NCBI GenBank assembly: GCA_030680085.1
Contig: JAUXWU010000144.1
Span: 1 to 35,246, forward strand
DNA: 35,246 bases
Direction of reading: 5' to 3'
Source: Rhodocyclaceae bacterium
GTDB taxonomy: Bacteria > Pseudomonadota > Gammaproteobacteria > Burkholderiales > Rhodocyclaceae
A program made the position numbers and the translations under genes. Shown one piece after another: positions 1-10,786 of the stretch (position 1 is the stretch's first letter; each line of letters begins with the position of its first letter). The notes below the pieces were generated by a model. That model was given only the letters and a program-made list of their open reading frames with translations. It was not told the origin of the DNA and made no database searches.

Positions 1-636
1 GACCAGACAGACCCCCACGTCCTTTTCGTCCTCGGTCAGCACTGCATTGCCAGACGCGAGCGGTTGCAGCACCAGATCGACCACTTCCAGTCCGCAGCGG
101 CGCACACATTTGACGATGTTCTGCACGGCGGTAACAGCGCCGGTGACCAGATGCACCTTCACCTCCAGCCGTTTCGCGTCCATGCCGATCGGCTCTTTCA
201 CGCCATCCTGGCCATCGACGATGAACTCCTGCACGAGGGTGTGGAGGATCTGGTCGTCGGCCGAAATCGGCGTGGCATTGGCGGCTTCGATGGCGCGCGC
301 GACATCGAACTGCGTCACCTCCTTGTCGCGCACCACGGCCATGCCGTTTGAATCCTTGCTCTTGATGTGGCCGCCGGCGATGCCGGTATAGACTTCCTTG
401 ACCTTGCAGCCGGCCATCATTTCCACCTCGGCGATGGCCTTCGAGATGCTGGCGACCGTCGCCTCGATATTCACCACTACGCCTTTTTTCAGGCCGCGCG
501 TGTCCCGCGTGTCCTGCGTGCCGATGCCCAGGATGGCGAGTTGCCCTTCCGGGTTCAGTTCGGCGACGATGGCGACGATCTTCGAGGTGCCGATGTCGAG
601 GCCGACGATCAATTCGCGGCTCTTTTCCTTGCTCAT
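1..636 (-). CDS. ftsA: Cell division protein FtsA, N-terminal 212 residues (gene runs off the window)
   Basis: FtsA is the actin-like ATPase that tethers FtsZ to the inner membrane. Reading back from the ATG at 636, the protein begins MSKEKSRELIVGLDIGTSK, which is the phosphate-1 motif of the FtsA/actin fold, and continues with the 1C-domain region (EVYTGIAGGHIKSKDSNG). The frame is open to base 1, so about half of a typical 410-residue protein is present. The start codon overlaps the ftsQ stop in an ATGA arrangement, so translation is probably coupled. ftsZ would be expected next, outside the window. Confidence 0.95.
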   Translation of the reverse strand, partial: MSKEKSRELIVGLDIGTSKIVAIVAELNPEGQLAILGIGTQDTRDTRGLKKGVVVNIEATVASISKAIAEVEMMAGCKVKEVYTGIAGGHIKSKDSNGMAVVRDKEVTQFDVARAIEAANATPISADDQILHTLVQEFIVDGQDGVKEPIGMDAKRLEVKVHLVTGAVTAVQNIVKCVRRCGLEVVDLVLQPLASGNAVLTEDEKDVGVCLV

Positions 637-1397
637 GATTTCTGTCCTGCTGATTCGGCCAGTGCTGGCCGGGCGCGCGCGACGCCGCTTAGCACAAAAC
701 CATTCGGATAACGCATATCGGCCACGTGCACGGCGCCGACCTTCTGGCGCAGCGCGGTGTAATGGGTGACGAAGCGTTCCAGCCGCTCGCCAGTCTGTTC
801 GCGGCTCTGGTCACGCCCCAGTTCGACGGCCACGCCGTCATCGAGTTTGAGTTGCCAGGCGCGGCGCGGGGACAGCGCCACGCTGTCGATGCGGCGGTCG
901 ATGCCGGCCACCACACCGCTGAATTCGGCATAGCGTTCCAGCAATTCGCGCGCACTGCCTGCGGGGCCGGAGAGCTGTGGCAGTCCTGGATCTGCGGGGA
1001 TTTCGGCGACAAAGAGCTCACCCTGACGATTGACCAGCGCCGGGTCGCCATTCAGGTGCCGCCAGCGCGCCACGGGTTCGTGCTCTTCCAGCGTCAGCTT
1101 CAGACCGTCCGGCCATTGGCGGCTCACGGCCGCCTTGCGCACCCAGGGCAGTTTTTCGAAGGCCGCGCGCGCCGCTTCAAGGTCCACGGTGAAGAAATTG
1201 CCGACCATGGCACTGCGTGCCGCGTGCTCCAGTTGTTCTGCCGCAATCCTGCTGGGCGCCGCAGTCAGCATCAGTTCGCGTAGCGGAAACACCGGTAACC
1301 GCTGCAAAGCCGTCAGTCCGGCCCAGCCCAGCCCGGCCACCGCCAGCACAATCAACACATCAGCCAGCAGATTCATCAGCGCAGCCTGATGCCACAA
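633..1397 (-). CDS. ftsQ: Cell division protein FtsQ
   Basis: Bitopic divisome protein linking early and late division proteins (FtsQLB). The sequence has a short N-terminal tail, one membrane segment (LLADVLIVLAVAGLGW), then a POTRA-like region beginning at FPLRELMLTAAP and a beta domain ending near YPNGFVLSG. I chose the TTG at 1397 (protein WHQAALMNLL..., 254 residues) because AGGAGA lies 7 bases upstream and the start resembles relatives; the longer reading from 1457 would overlap ddl and lacks conserved sequence. An internal ATG seven codons later is the alternative. The 37 bases between ddl and this start are strongly purine-rich on the coding strand. Confidence 0.9.
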   Translation of the reverse strand: MWHQAALMNLLADVLIVLAVAGLGWAGLTALQRLPVFPLRELMLTAAPSRIAAEQLEHAARSAMVGNFFTVDLEAARAAFEKLPWVRKAAVSRQWPDGLKLTLEEHEPVARWRHLNGDPALVNRQGELFVAEIPADPGLPQLSGPAGSARELLERYAEFSGVVAGIDRRIDSVALSPRRAWQLKLDDGVAVELGRDQSREQTGERLERFVTHYTALRQKVGAVHVADMRYPNGFVLSGVARARPALAESAGQKS

Positions 1398-1434
1398 TCC
1401 GCTGTCTCCTGTTCCCTGCTCCCTGACCACTGAC

Positions 1435-2361
1435 TTACCCACAGCGCGCCTCCGCAAGAATCTTCAGCACCAGGGCGTCAAACGCAATCCCGGCGGCGCG
1501 GGCGGCCATCGGCACCAGCGAGTGGCCGGTCATGCCGGGGGCGGTATTCATTTCGAGCAGGCTGTAGCTGCCGTCAGCGGAGAGGATCAGGTCGGCGCGC
1601 CCCCAGCCTCGACAGTCGAGCGCATCGAACGCCGTCAATACGGTCTTGCCGATGGCCGTCTCGACAGCGGCAGGCAGACCGGCCGGGCAGTGGTAGTGGA
1701 CGACATCGGTGAAATATTTGTTCTGGTAGTCGTAGCGACCTTCCGGCGCCTCGATCCTCACCAGCGGCAGCACTTCGCGCCCCAGCACGGCGGCGGTCAG
1801 TTCGATGCCGGCGACGAATTCCTCGGCCATGACTTCTTCCTTGCGGCCGTCGGGCAGGGTTTCCGCCGCAGCGAAGGCAGCGGCAAATTCGCCGACGTTC
1901 GCCACCTTGGTAACGCCGAGTGACGATCCTTCGCGCACCGGCTTGACGATCAGCGGCAAGCCGAAATCGGCGGCGACCCTGGCGCCTTCGGCAGCCGAAT
2001 GCACGCGACGCGAAAGCGGTGTCGGCACGCCCGCCGCCCGCCAGATCCATTGGGTGCGAATCTTGTCCATTGACAGCGCGCTCGCCAACACGCCGCTGCC
2101 GGTGTAGGGAATTTGCAGCAGGTCGAGCGCGCCCTGCACCGTGCCGTCTTCACCGGCGCCGCCATGCAGGATGCAGAACACGCGGTCGATCTGCAGATCG
2201 GCCAGTTTCCAGATCGGCTGTTCGGCCGGATCGAAGGCCACGGCATCGACGCCGGAATTTTTCAGCGAAGCCAGCACGGCCGCGCCCGAAATCAGCGAAA
2301 TCTCGCGCTCGGCGGAAGCTCCGCCCATCAATACCGCTACTTTGCCAAAGCCTGTTGCCAT
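1435..2361 (-). CDS. ddl: D-alanine--D-alanine ligase
   Basis: ATP-grasp enzyme making the D-Ala-D-Ala dipeptide used by MurF. It begins [20 protein letters not shown] (the GG.S.ERE N-terminal motif), has the ATP-grasp lid region IVKPVREGSSLGV and the metal/product end LLEMNTAPGMTGHS. Length 308 residues is normal for DdlB. The ATG at 2361 shares its A with the murB TGA stop; a TTG one codon upstream is also in frame but gives no advantage. It sits in the usual dcw place between murB and ftsQ. Confidence 0.96.
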   Translation of the reverse strand: MATGFGKVAVLMGGASAEREISLISGAAVLASLKNSGVDAVAFDPAEQPIWKLADLQIDRVFCILHGGAGEDGTVQGALDLLQIPYTGSGVLASALSMDKIRTQWIWRAAGVPTPLSRRVHSAAEGARVAADFGLPLIVKPVREGSSLGVTKVANVGEFAAAFAAAETLPDGRKEEVMAEEFVAGIELTAAVLGREVLPLVRIEAPEGRYDYQNKYFTDVVHYHCPAGLPAAVETAIGKTVLTAFDALDCRGWGRADLILSADGSYSLLEMNTAPGMTGHSLVPMAARAAGIAFDALVLKILAEARCG

Positions 2362-3236
2362 CAAGTTCTTGCTCCGAGGATGCGCACTTCGCGCACCATT
2401 TCCACGCCAAATTTTTCTCGCACCGCGACCTGAATTCGGCCGATTAAGCTTTCTATCGCGGCGGCCGTCGCTTTACCCTCCGGATTAACGATGAAATTCG
2501 CATGCTTTTCGGACACCCGCGCGCCGTCTTCTTCCATTCCTTTCAGTCCGGCTGCTTCGATGAGCCGCGCGGCAAAATCGCCGGGCGGATTTCTGAACAC
2601 CGAACCGGCGTTGGGCAGTTGTAGTGGCTGGGTGTTGCCGCGCTTTTCGAGCAGTTCCTTGATGCGCGCCCGTGCCGTATCGCCATTGCCTGCCGGAAAA
2701 CGCAGCCAGGCGGCGACAAAGATTTCGTCGGTATTTTCCTTGAGGCCGACATGGCGATAGCCGATGGCAAAATCCGCCGGCGTCCGCACGATCAACTCGC
2801 CTTGCCGGTTCAGCATCTGCACGCGCTCGACGTAGGCCCAGGTCTCGCCGCCATGGCAGCCGGCATTCAGCGCGAGCGCACCGCCCAGCGTGCCGGGAAT
2901 GCCGGCGAGAAATTCGGCGCCAGAAAAATCGTGCTGCGCGGCAAAGCGCGCCAGTTTGGGCGAGGGCACGCCCGCCTCGGCGTAGATCGTGCCGTCATCT
3001 TCCAGTTGCAATTGATCAAGCGCGCCATGGGTGAAAATCGCCGTGCCGTCGAAGCCGCCATCGCGGATCAGCAGGTTGGAGCCCAGGCCCACCATCAGCA
3101 CGGGTTCGTCGTGGCGCAGCGTGCCCATGAAGGCGGCCAGGTCGGCCAGGTCCCGCGGGAAGCAGGCCTTGGCGACTGGCCCGCCGGCGCGCCAGGTCAC
3201 GTGTTTCGCCATCGGTTCGTCGCTGAGTATTTTCAT
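2361..3236 (-). CDS. murB: UDP-N-acetylenolpyruvoylglucosamine reductase (MurB, short type II form)
   Basis: FAD/NADPH-dependent reductase converting UDP-GlcNAc-enolpyruvate to UDP-MurNAc. The FAD-binding motif [15 protein letters not shown], the [19 protein letters not shown] segment and the catalytic serine motif NAGSVFRNP are visible, with the Glu-containing [12 protein letters not shown] near the end. At 291 residues it is the short type II enzyme without the loop of the E. coli protein. The ATG overlaps the murC stop (ATGA). Confidence 0.95.
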   Translation of the reverse strand: MKILSDEPMAKHVTWRAGGPVAKACFPRDLADLAAFMGTLRHDEPVLMVGLGSNLLIRDGGFDGTAIFTHGALDQLQLEDDGTIYAEAGVPSPKLARFAAQHDFSGAEFLAGIPGTLGGALALNAGCHGGETWAYVERVQMLNRQGELIVRTPADFAIGYRHVGLKENTDEIFVAAWLRFPAGNGDTARARIKELLEKRGNTQPLQLPNAGSVFRNPPGDFAARLIEAAGLKGMEEDGARVSEKHANFIVNPEGKATAAAIESLIGRIQVAVREKFGVEMVREVRILGART

Positions 3237-4633
3237 GTCGTCATCAATTTGGCCGGCACCGCGCCGATCGAACCAGCGCCCAGGGTGATGATGACATCGC
3301 CATCTTGCGCGGCGGCCAGAATCGTCTGTGGCATGGCGGCGATGTCTTCGACAAACACGGGCTCGACTTTGCCGGTGACGCGTAGTGCGCGGGCGAGCGA
3401 TCGTGCGTCGGCGGCGACGATGGGCGTCTCGCCTGCGGCATACACCTCGGCCAGCAGCACGGCATCCGCGGCGGACAACACCCTGACGAAATCCTCGAAG
3501 CAGTCGCGCGTGCGTGTGTAGCGGTGCGGCTGAAAGGCCAGCACGATGCGGCGGCCGGGAAAGGCACCGCGCGCGGCGGCCAGCGTCGCCGCCATTTCGG
3601 TCGGATGGTGGCCGTAGTCGTCGATCAGCGTGAAGCTGCCGCCGCCGGGAATGTCAATCTCGCCGCAGCGCTGGAAGCGCCGGTCGACGCCGTGAAACTC
3701 CGCCAGTGCTTTCTGGATCGCCGTGTCGCCAGCGCCGACTTCCGTGGCCACCGCAATCGCGGCCAGCGCATTCCGCACGTTATGTTCGCCGGGGAGATTG
3801 AGCGTGACGGGAAACCGCGACTCCGTCCCGTTGGTGCGCACGCAGTCGAAATGCATGCGGCCAGCATCGGCGCGGACGTTTTCGGCGCGGATATTGGCGC
3901 CCTCGGCGTATCCCTCAGTGCAGCCATAGGTGACAACTTGCTTGGCAATGGACGGCAGGATCTCGCGCACGTGCGGATCGTCGATGCACAGCACGGCCAC
4001 GCCGTAGAACGGCAGGCGATGGAGGAAGTCGACAAAGGCCTGTTTGAGCTTGCCGAAATCCTGATCGTAGGTATCCATGTGATCCTGGTCGATATTCGTA
4101 ACGACCGCAATCACCGGTGACAGGAAGAGGAACGAGGCATCCGACTCGTCGGCCTCGGCGACGAGGAATTCGCCGCTGCCGAGACGCGCGCCGCCGCCCG
4201 CCGAATTCAGCCGACCGCCGATGACGAAGGTCGGGTCAAAGCCGCCTTCGGCGAGGCAACTGGCGACCAGGCTGGTGGTCGTCGTCTTGCCGTGGGTGCC
4301 GGCAATGGCGATGCCCTGCTTGATGCGCATCAGTTCGGCCAGCATCTGGGCGCGCGGCACGACCGGCACATGGCGCTCCCGTGCGGCGACGACTTCCGGG
4401 TTGTCCTCTTTAACCGCGGTCGACACCACCACCGCATCGGCGTTTTGCACATTGCCCGCCGCGTGGCCAATGGTGACCTGCACGCCCTTTTCGACCAGGC
4501 GACGCGTCGTCGCCGAAGCCGCCAGATCGGAGCCGCTGACCTCGTAACCCTGATTGGCCAGCACCTCGGCGATGCCGCTCATCCCGGTGCCGCCGACGCC
4601 GACGAAATGGATTCTTTTAACTTTGTGTTTCAT
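3233..4633 (-). CDS. murC: UDP-N-acetylmuramate--L-alanine ligase
   Basis: Cytoplasmic ATP-dependent ligase that adds L-Ala to UDP-MurNAc. The N-terminus has [17 protein letters not shown] (UDP site), the P-loop is [11 protein letters not shown], and the C-terminal domain carries [10 protein letters not shown]. The ATG at 4633 ([10 protein letters not shown]) overlaps the murG stop by 4 bases and starts exactly at the conserved domain, so I prefer it to an upstream ATG at 4651. A degenerate copy of the 25-bp dispersed repeat at 3719-3743 encodes VGAGDTA in a variable helix of the central domain. Confidence 0.95.
   Translation of the reverse strand: MKHKVKRIHFVGVGGTGMSGIAEVLANQGYEVSGSDLAASATTRRLVEKGVQVTIGHAAGNVQNADAVVVSTAVKEDNPEVVAARERHVPVVPRAQMLAELMRIKQGIAIAGTHGKTTTTSLVASCLAEGGFDPTFVIGGRLNSAGGGARLGSGEFLVAEADESDASFLFLSPVIAVVTNIDQDHMDTYDQDFGKLKQAFVDFLHRLPFYGVAVLCIDDPHVREILPSIAKQVVTYGCTEGYAEGANIRAENVRADAGRMHFDCVRTNGTESRFPVTLNLPGEHNVRNALAAIAVATEVGAGDTAIQKALAEFHGVDRRFQRCGEIDIPGGGSFTLIDDYGHHPTEMAATLAAARGAFPGRRIVLAFQPHRYTRTRDCFEDFVRVLSAADAVLLAEVYAAGETPIVAADARSLARALRVTGKVEPVFVEDIAAMPQTILAAAQDGDVIITLGAGSIGAVPAKLMTT
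3719..3743 (-). repeat. Dispersed 25-bp repeat, degenerate copy in murC
   Basis: Matches the consensus at about 21 of 25 positions by eye. On the gene strand it reads AAGTCGGCGCTGGCG and encodes VGAGDTA, the same frame as the copies in mod and rsmI. Could be a decayed copy or chance similarity in a GC-rich gene. Confidence 0.55.
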
Positions 4634-5685
4634 TTGCAGATCTCCCGGCAAGCCTGCGCCACGGCCTCGGTTGCATTCGGCAGCGCCAGTTCGCGCGCCT
4701 TTTCGGCCATTTCGAGCAGTTGGGCGCGCGTCAGATTGCGCAGTGACGCCAGCCGTTCGGCCGTCAATTCCTTCTGCGGCAGCAGCATCGCCGCGCCGGC
4801 ATGCACCAGAAATTTCGCATTCGCGGTCTGGTGGTCATCCACGGCATGGGGAAACGGCACCAGAATGCTCGCCACGCCTGCGGCGGCCAGCTCGGCGATG
4901 GTCAAGGCGCCGGAGCGACAGATCACCAGATCGGCCCAGGCATAGGCGCCCGCCATGTCGTCGATGAAGGCGGTCGTGTGCGCCTCGACGCCGGCCGCAG
5001 CATAGGCGGCGGCGAGCGTTTCGAGATGTTTTTCGCCCGCCTGATGGACGACCGCCGGCCGCTCGTCCGGCGGCAGCAGGGCCAGCGCCTGGGGCAGCAC
5101 TTCGTTGAGTGCCTGCGCGCCGAGGCTGCCCCCCAGCACCAGCAGGTTCAGCTTCCCGCTGCGCTCCCCATAACGCAAAGTCGGCGCTGGCAGGACGGCG
5201 ACGGCATGCCGCACCGGATTGCCGACCCATAGACCTTTCTTCAAGACCCCGGGAAAGCCGGTCAGCACGCGATCCGCCACGCCGGCCAGCACGCGGTTCG
5301 CCAGACCGGCGATCGAATTCTGTTCGTGCAGCACCAGCGGAATGCCCCGCAAGCTGGCCATCATGCCGCCGGGAAAGCTGATGAAGCCGCCCATGCCAAG
5401 CACGACATCCGGCCGGATCAGGGAGAACTGCCGCCAGGCCTGCACAAAGCCGGAGAGCAGGTTGAAGGGCAGCAGCAGCTTGCGTAGCAGCCCCTTGCCG
5501 CGCAGCGCGCCGAAACGCACCCAGGCCATCGTGTAGCCGCGCTCGGGCGCCAGCCGCGCCTCCATGCCGTCCGGATTGCCCATCCAGACCACCTTCCAGC
5601 CGTGACGATGCAATTCGTCAGCCACGGCGAGTCCGGGCATGATATGTCCGCCCGTGCCGCCCGCCATGATGACGATGGTCTTCAT
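4630..5685 (-). CDS. murG: UDP-GlcNAc:lipid I N-acetylglucosaminyltransferase MurG
   Basis: GT28-family glycosyltransferase that turns lipid I into lipid II at the inner face of the membrane. The N-terminal loop [16 protein letters not shown], the central [12 protein letters not shown], the inter-domain [11 protein letters not shown] and the donor-site region [16 protein letters not shown] are all present; 351 residues is the usual length. The start overlaps the ftsW stop by 4 bases. A copy of the dispersed repeat at 5177-5200 encodes AVLPAPTL in the linker between the two Rossmann domains, just before the second domain. Confidence 0.96.
   Translation of the reverse strand: MKTIVIMAGGTGGHIMPGLAVADELHRHGWKVVWMGNPDGMEARLAPERGYTMAWVRFGALRGKGLLRKLLLPFNLLSGFVQAWRQFSLIRPDVVLGMGGFISFPGGMMASLRGIPLVLHEQNSIAGLANRVLAGVADRVLTGFPGVLKKGLWVGNPVRHAVAVLPAPTLRYGERSGKLNLLVLGGSLGAQALNEVLPQALALLPPDERPAVVHQAGEKHLETLAAAYAAAGVEAHTTAFIDDMAGAYAWADLVICRSGALTIAELAAAGVASILVPFPHAVDDHQTANAKFLVHAGAAMLLPQKELTAERLASLRNLTRAQLLEMAEKARELALPNATEAVAQACREICK
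5177..5200 (+). repeat. Dispersed 25-bp repeat, copy in murG
   Basis: Plus strand reads AAAGTCGGCGCTGG then CAGGACGGCG, about 24/25 to the consensus. On the gene strand it is translated as AVLPAPT, at the variable linker between the two MurG domains. Confidence 0.8.
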
Positions 5686-6863
5686 GCGGGAAGACCTCGC
5701 ATCAGGCGCCGATTTTCGTAATCAACGCGCAACAACACCGCAATCGCCAGACAGTTGGCGACCAGCCCCGAGCCGCCGAAGCTCATCAGCGGAAGGGTGA
5801 GCCCCTTGGTCGGCAGCAGGCCCATGTTCACGCCCATGTTGATGAAGGCCTGCCAGCCGATCCAGATGCCAATCCCTTGCGCCGTCAGACCGGCGAAAAC
5901 CCGTTCCAGCAGCAGCGCCTGGCGGCCGACGGCGAAGCAGCGTTGCACCAGCAGGGCGAACAGGCCGACCACGACGACGACGCCGACAAAGCCGAGTTCC
6001 TCGGCGGTCACCGCGAGCAGAAAGTCGGTATGCGCCTCGGGCAGGTAGAACAGTTTTTCGACGCTGGCGCCCAGCCCCACCCCGAACCATTCGCCGCGCC
6101 CGAAGGCGATTAGCGAATGCGAAAGCTGGTAGCCCTTGCCGAGCGCGTATTGCCAGGGGTCCATGTAACTCGTGATGCGTTCCCAGCGATACGGCGACGC
6201 ATAGATCAGCGCGGCGAAGGCGAGCGCCATGGCGCCGATGAGGAATGAAAACAGCCGCCCGTTCATGCCGCCGAGGAACAGGATGCCCATCGCGATGACG
6301 ACGATGACGACGAAAGCGCCGAAGTCCGGCTCGCGCAACAGCAGCCCGCCGACCAGCGTCATCACCAGCGCGATCGGCACAAAGCCGCGGCGGAAGCTGC
6401 TCATGTCGGTGAGCTTGCGCGCCGTGTAATCGGCGGCGTAGAGCACCGCGCAGAGCTTCATGAATTCGGAGGGTTGCAGGGTCAGCGGGCCGAAGCCGAT
6501 CCAGCGCTGCGCGCCATTCACCGTGCGGCCGATGCCCGGAATCAGCACCACCACCAGCAGGATCACGCCGGCGAGAAACAGCCATGGCGCCAGTTGCTGC
6601 CAGAAGCGCAGGGGAATCTGGAAGGCGACCAGGCCGCACATCAGTCCGATCGCCAGATAGACGGCGTGGCGAACCAGGAAATAAGTCGACTGGTGGCCGG
6701 TGAATGCACTGCCTTCGGCGGTGGCGATGGACGCCGAATACACCATCACCAGCCCCGTCAGCAGCAGCGCCAGCGCCGGCCAGAGCAGCAGCGGATCGAG
6801 CTCCGCCGTGGCCGCCGCGGGGCGGCCATTGCCGAAGCGGCGCGGCAGCGTGGCGGCAGTCAT
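5682..6863 (-). CDS. ftsW: Lipid II polymerase FtsW (SEDS family)
   Basis: Divisome peptidoglycan glycosyltransferase working with FtsI. The 393-residue protein is strongly hydrophobic with about ten membrane segments; typical SEDS motifs are [16 protein letters not shown], the [29 protein letters not shown]-region loop and the C-terminal [16 protein letters not shown]. The ATG overlaps the murD stop. It sits in the normal order murD-ftsW-murG, consistent with co-expression of lipid II synthesis and use. Confidence 0.96.
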   Translation of the reverse strand: MTAATLPRRFGNGRPAAATAELDPLLLWPALALLLTGLVMVYSASIATAEGSAFTGHQSTYFLVRHAVYLAIGLMCGLVAFQIPLRFWQQLAPWLFLAGVILLVVVLIPGIGRTVNGAQRWIGFGPLTLQPSEFMKLCAVLYAADYTARKLTDMSSFRRGFVPIALVMTLVGGLLLREPDFGAFVVIVVIAMGILFLGGMNGRLFSFLIGAMALAFAALIYASPYRWERITSYMDPWQYALGKGYQLSHSLIAFGRGEWFGVGLGASVEKLFYLPEAHTDFLLAVTAEELGFVGVVVVVGLFALLVQRCFAVGRQALLLERVFAGLTAQGIGIWIGWQAFINMGVNMGLLPTKGLTLPLMSFGGSGLVANCLAIAVLLRVDYENRRLMRGLPA

Positions 6864-8236
6864 GATGCCTTGACCAAAGCCTGCACTGCCGCCTTGAACG
6901 CCGCGGCGCGATGTTCGTAATTGCGAAACATGTCGAAGCTGGCGCAGGCCGGCGAGAGCAGCACGGCATCGCCGGGACGGGCGCGCACGGCGGCGGCCGC
7001 TACGGCCTCGTCCATGGTTGCGGCGTCCAACAAGGGCACGCCGCAGCCGTCGAGCGCGGCGCGAATCAGCGGCGCGTCACGGCCGATCAGCACCACGCCG
7101 TGCGCATGCCTCGCTACCGCCTCCTTGAGTGGAGAAAAGTCTTGCCCTTTACCATCGCCACCGAGAATCACCACCGACTTGCACGCCAGCCCCGACAGTG
7201 CTGCAACGGTGGCCCCGACATTGGTGCCCTTCGAGTCGTCGTAGTACGTCACGCCGTCAATCTCGGCGATCTTCTCGATACGGTGTGGCAGGCCTTGATA
7301 TGCGCGTAGCGCTGGCAGGAGCGTCACCGCATCGATGCCGATGGCCGCGCACAGTGCCAGCGCGGCCAGGGCATTGGCGGCATTGTGCAATCCGGCGATG
7401 GGCAGCGCGGAAACCGGCAGCAGGAAACGGTCGCCCTGCACCAGCCAGGGCTCATGGCGATTCTCGCGCAGGCCGAAATCAGCGACGTCCGCCGGCGCAT
7501 CGAGGCCGAAGCTAATGAGACGCCGACCCGGGATCGCCATGCTTTTCACCCGCGCGTCCTGCCGATTGAGCACCTGCACACCATCGCCCTGGAAGATGCG
7601 CGCCTTGGCGCTCGCATAGTCGTCAAGGTCGATGTAGCGGTCGAGGTGGTCGTCGCTCAAGTTGAGCACTGTTGCGGCAGTGGCGTTCAGCGTTTCGGTC
7701 GTTTCGAGCTGGAAACTCGACAGTTCCAGCACCCAGACCTCTGGCAGTGCGCCCTGATCCTGGAAGTCCATCAGCGCGGCCAGCGCAGCGGGCGAGATGT
7801 TGCCGGCCACGCCGACGCGGCGACCTGTCGAGGCGAGCAGATGGCCAGTGAGTGACGTAGTGGTGGTCTTGCCGTTGGTGCCGGTGATTGCCAGCACCGG
7901 CACGTTTTGCTTGAGCGCGTGCAGCCCCCGCGTAAACAATTCGATCTCGCCGACGACCGGAATGCCCTGCGCGCGGGCATGGATGACCACCATCAGGCCG
8001 GGCGAGAGCCCCGGCGAAATGGCGACGAGGTCGATGCCCTCAAGCAGACGTTTGTCAAACTCACCACTGCAAAAGTCGGCGCTGGTGATACGGCGCCGCA
8101 ACTCATCCAGATACGGCGGTACGGCGCGCGTGTCGGCGACCCGCACCCGTGCGCCCTGGCGGTCGCACCATTGCGCCATCGCCAGCCCCGATTCGCCGAG
8201 GCCGAGCACGAGAACATGTTTGCCGGACAGTTCCAT
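6860..8236 (-). CDS. murD: UDP-N-acetylmuramoyl-L-alanine--D-glutamate ligase
   Basis: Adds D-Glu to UDP-MurNAc-L-Ala. The N-terminus [19 protein letters not shown] is the uracil-binding fold, [13 protein letters not shown] is the P-loop, [19 protein letters not shown] carries the carbamylated-lysine region and [19 protein letters not shown]-like sequence closes the protein (458 residues). The ATG at 8236 shares a base with the mraY stop (TGATG). A much longer open frame upstream is only the shadow of mraY. A repeat copy at 8071-8095 encodes RRITSADF in the first domain. Confidence 0.96.
   Translation of the reverse strand: MELSGKHVLVLGLGESGLAMAQWCDRQGARVRVADTRAVPPYLDELRRRITSADFCSGEFDKRLLEGIDLVAISPGLSPGLMVVIHARAQGIPVVGEIELFTRGLHALKQNVPVLAITGTNGKTTTTSLTGHLLASTGRRVGVAGNISPAALAALMDFQDQGALPEVWVLELSSFQLETTETLNATAATVLNLSDDHLDRYIDLDDYASAKARIFQGDGVQVLNRQDARVKSMAIPGRRLISFGLDAPADVADFGLRENRHEPWLVQGDRFLLPVSALPIAGLHNAANALAALALCAAIGIDAVTLLPALRAYQGLPHRIEKIAEIDGVTYYDDSKGTNVGATVAALSGLACKSVVILGGDGKGQDFSPLKEAVARHAHGVVLIGRDAPLIRAALDGCGVPLLDAATMDEAVAAAAVRARPGDAVLLSPACASFDMFRNYEHRAAAFKAAVQALVKAS
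8071..8095 (+). repeat. Dispersed 25-bp repeat, copy in murD
   Basis: Plus strand AAAAGTCGGCGCTGG then TGATACGGCG, about 23/25 to consensus. Read on the gene strand as RRITSADF in the N-terminal domain of MurD. Confidence 0.75.
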
Positions 8237-9405
8237 CAGCGGATCTTCAGCGTAGCCAGACCAAACAGCACCAGCAAAATCGTGATGATCCAGAAGCGCA
8301 CCACGACCTGCGTTTCCTTCCAGCCCGACTGCTCGAAGTGATGATGCAGTGGCGCCATGAGCAGGATGCGGCGGCCCGTGCCGTAGCGCAGCCTGGTGTA
8401 TTTGAACCAGCCGACCTGCAGCATCACCGACAGCGTTTCGACGACAAACACGCCGCCCATGATGAACAGCACGATTTCCTGCCGCGCGACGACCGCCACC
8501 GCGCCGAGCGCCGCGCCCAGCGCCAGCGCGCCGACATCGCCCATGAACACCTCCGCCGGATAGGCGTTGAACCAGAGGAAGCCCAACCCCGCGCCGGCCA
8601 GCGCGCCGCAGAACACCACCAGTTCGCCCGCCCCGGGCACGTAGGGCAGCAGCAGATATTTCGAGAAACCGGCGTGACCGGCGACATAGGCGAAGATGCC
8701 GAGCGCCGCGCCGACCATCACCGTCGGCATGATGGCCAGGCCGTCGAGGCCGTCGGTGAGGTTTACCGCGTTGCTGGAGCCGACGATCACCAGATAGGTG
8801 AGGACGATGAAACCGAAAATGCCCAGCGGATAGGAGACGCTCTTGAAGAAGGGCACGATCAGGTCGGTGCGGGTCGGCATATCGAGCGTGAAGCCGCTGC
8901 CAACCCACCGCAGGAAGAGTTCGATCGCCTTCTCGTTGTTCGGCGCCGAGATCGAAAAGGCGATGGTGATCGCCGCGACCAGCCCGATGACCGACTGCCA
9001 GAAAAACTTGGTGCGGGCCGACAGGCCCTGGGGGTTGCGATCGACGACCTTGCGCCAGTCGTCCACCCAGCCGATCGCGCCGAAACCAAAGGTGACGATC
9101 ATGACGATCCAGACAAAGCGGTTGCTGAGGTCCGCCCAGAGCAGGGTGGAAAGCCCCAGCGAGAGCAAAATCAGCGCGCCGCCCATGGTCGGCGTGCCGG
9201 CCTTGACGAGGTGCGTCCGCGGGCCGTCGTCGCGCACCGCCTGACCGATCTTCTTGGCCGCCAGCCAGCGAATCACCGCCGGCCCGAGGATGAAGGAGAT
9301 CGTCAGCGCCGTCATCGTCGCCAGCACCGCGCGCAGCGTGATGTAGCTGAAGACATTGAAGGCGCGGATGTCCAGCGCCAGCCACTGAAATAGCTCAAGC
9401 AGCAT
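8236..9405 (-). CDS. mraY: Phospho-N-acetylmuramoyl-pentapeptide transferase MraY
   Basis: Integral membrane enzyme that transfers phospho-MurNAc-pentapeptide to undecaprenyl phosphate, giving lipid I. From the ATG at 9405 the protein is 389 residues ([10 protein letters not shown]...), the length common in betaproteobacteria. Visible motifs are KAGTPTMGG, the cytoplasmic DDWRK, the [10 protein letters not shown] aspartate motif, [10 protein letters not shown] and MAPLHHHFE. The start overlaps the end of murF by 11 bp. Some ten hydrophobic segments alternate with these loops. Confidence 0.96.
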   Translation of the reverse strand: MLLELFQWLALDIRAFNVFSYITLRAVLATMTALTISFILGPAVIRWLAAKKIGQAVRDDGPRTHLVKAGTPTMGGALILLSLGLSTLLWADLSNRFVWIVMIVTFGFGAIGWVDDWRKVVDRNPQGLSARTKFFWQSVIGLVAAITIAFSISAPNNEKAIELFLRWVGSGFTLDMPTRTDLIVPFFKSVSYPLGIFGFIVLTYLVIVGSSNAVNLTDGLDGLAIMPTVMVGAALGIFAYVAGHAGFSKYLLLPYVPGAGELVVFCGALAGAGLGFLWFNAYPAEVFMGDVGALALGAALGAVAVVARQEIVLFIMGGVFVVETLSVMLQVGWFKYTRLRYGTGRRILLMAPLHHHFEQSGWKETQVVVRFWIITILLVLFGLATLKIR

Positions 9406-10786
9406 GATTGTTTCCTTCAACAACAGCGTCCACCACCCGCTCCATGCGCATGAAGCGCGAACCCTTGACGAGCACGATGCTGTCCTTGTCCATGAGGGGC
9501 AAGAGCGCTGCCACGAGCGCGGATACTTTCGTGAAATGCTGCGCGCCGGCGTCGAAGTTATGCACGGCCGCCACGCTTTTTTCGCCCAGGGCGAACAGGT
9601 GGTCGATCCCCTGGCTCTTGGCGTAGCCGCCGATCTCGTCGTGCATCTGGCCGGCCGCCTCGCCCACTTCGCCCATGTCGCCCATGACGAAAATGCGCCG
9701 GCCGGGCAGCGCGGCCAGCACGTCGATGGCGGCGCGCATCGAATCGGGGTTGGCGTTGTAACTGTCGTCGATAACCAGGGCGCCGTGGCGCCCCGTCTTT
9801 TGTTGCAGACGGCCCTTGGTCCCCTCATAGCTGCCGAGGCCGCGGATGATCGGCGCCAGCGGCACGTCCGCCGCGAGACAGGTGGCGGCGGCAGCGAGTG
9901 CGTTATAGGCATTGTGCATGCCGGGCAGCGGCAAGTTGAGCGTCGCCTTGCCGCGCGGCGTTGCCAGCGTCAGGATGCCGCCGAAACCCTTGTTTTCATG
10001 ACTGGGCTGCCAGGTTCCGGACACATCGGCAGGCACGGTGAACCCGAAAGTCGAGATACGTCGATCACGATTTATTTCGTGCCACAGGTCCGCGTGCGGA
10101 TCGTCGGCATTGATCACCGCGATGCCGTCCTCGGAAAGTCCCTCGAAGATTTCGCCCTTGGCCTTGGCGATCTCGAACACCGATCCCAACCCGGCGAGAT
10201 GCGCGCGCTGGGCGTTATTCACCAGCGCCACGGTCGGCCGGGCGAGGCGCGTCAGATAGGCAATCTCGCCCGCATGGTTCATGCCCATCTCGATGACGGC
10301 GGCGTGATGCGTGGCGCGTATTTTCAACAACGTCAGCGGCACGCCGATGTTGTTGTTGAGATTGCCGCTCGTGGCGAGCACCGCGTGCTGGCCGCAGTGG
10401 GCGCGCAAAATCGCCGCGCACATTTCCTTCACGGTCGTCTTGCCGTTGCTGCCGGTGATGCCGAACAGCGGTAGATGAAACTGCGCACGCCAGTGGGCGG
10501 CGAGTTGCCCAAGCGCCAGGCGCGTATCAGCGACGCCGACCAGCGGCAATCCCGGATTGGCGGTCGCCCAGGCCTCGGTCACCAGCGCGCCGGCCGCTCC
10601 CTGCGCCAGCACTTCGCGCACAAAGTCGTGGCCGTCGAAGCGCTCGCCGGGCAGGGCGACGAACAACATGCCCGGAATGACCGTGCGCGAGTCGCTGCCG
10701 ACGCTGGTGTATTCGATGTCGTGGCCGTAGTGCGAGGCATGATGCTGGCCGCCAAGAATGTTTGCGGTTTCTGAAAGTGTCAGCAT
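9395..10786 (-). CDS. murF: UDP-N-acetylmuramoyl-tripeptide--D-alanyl-D-alanine ligase
   Basis: Last cytoplasmic Mur ligase, attaching D-Ala-D-Ala (from Ddl). The 463-residue protein has all three domains: the N-terminal substrate domain ([26 protein letters not shown] region), the P-loop [13 protein letters not shown], the carbamyl-lysine segment [11 protein letters not shown] and the C-terminal [13 protein letters not shown]. The start overlaps the 3' end of murE by 7 bases. Note the contrast with neighbouring MurE, which lacks the equivalent N-terminal domain. Confidence 0.96.
   Translation of the reverse strand: MLTLSETANILGGQHHASHYGHDIEYTSVGSDSRTVIPGMLFVALPGERFDGHDFVREVLAQGAAGALVTEAWATANPGLPLVGVADTRLALGQLAAHWRAQFHLPLFGITGSNGKTTVKEMCAAILRAHCGQHAVLATSGNLNNNIGVPLTLLKIRATHHAAVIEMGMNHAGEIAYLTRLARPTVALVNNAQRAHLAGLGSVFEIAKAKGEIFEGLSEDGIAVINADDPHADLWHEINRDRRISTFGFTVPADVSGTWQPSHENKGFGGILTLATPRGKATLNLPLPGMHNAYNALAAAATCLAADVPLAPIIRGLGSYEGTKGRLQQKTGRHGALVIDDSYNANPDSMRAAIDVLAALPGRRIFVMGDMGEVGEAAGQMHDEIGGYAKSQGIDHLFALGEKSVAAVHNFDAGAQHFTKVSALVAALLPLMDKDSIVLVKGSRFMRMERVVDAVVEGNNHAA

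Noticed and set aside
8237-9385. Long open frame extending murD upstream to an 841-residue protein.
   Set aside because: The extra part is a shadow of mraY; murD's conserved start is at 8236.
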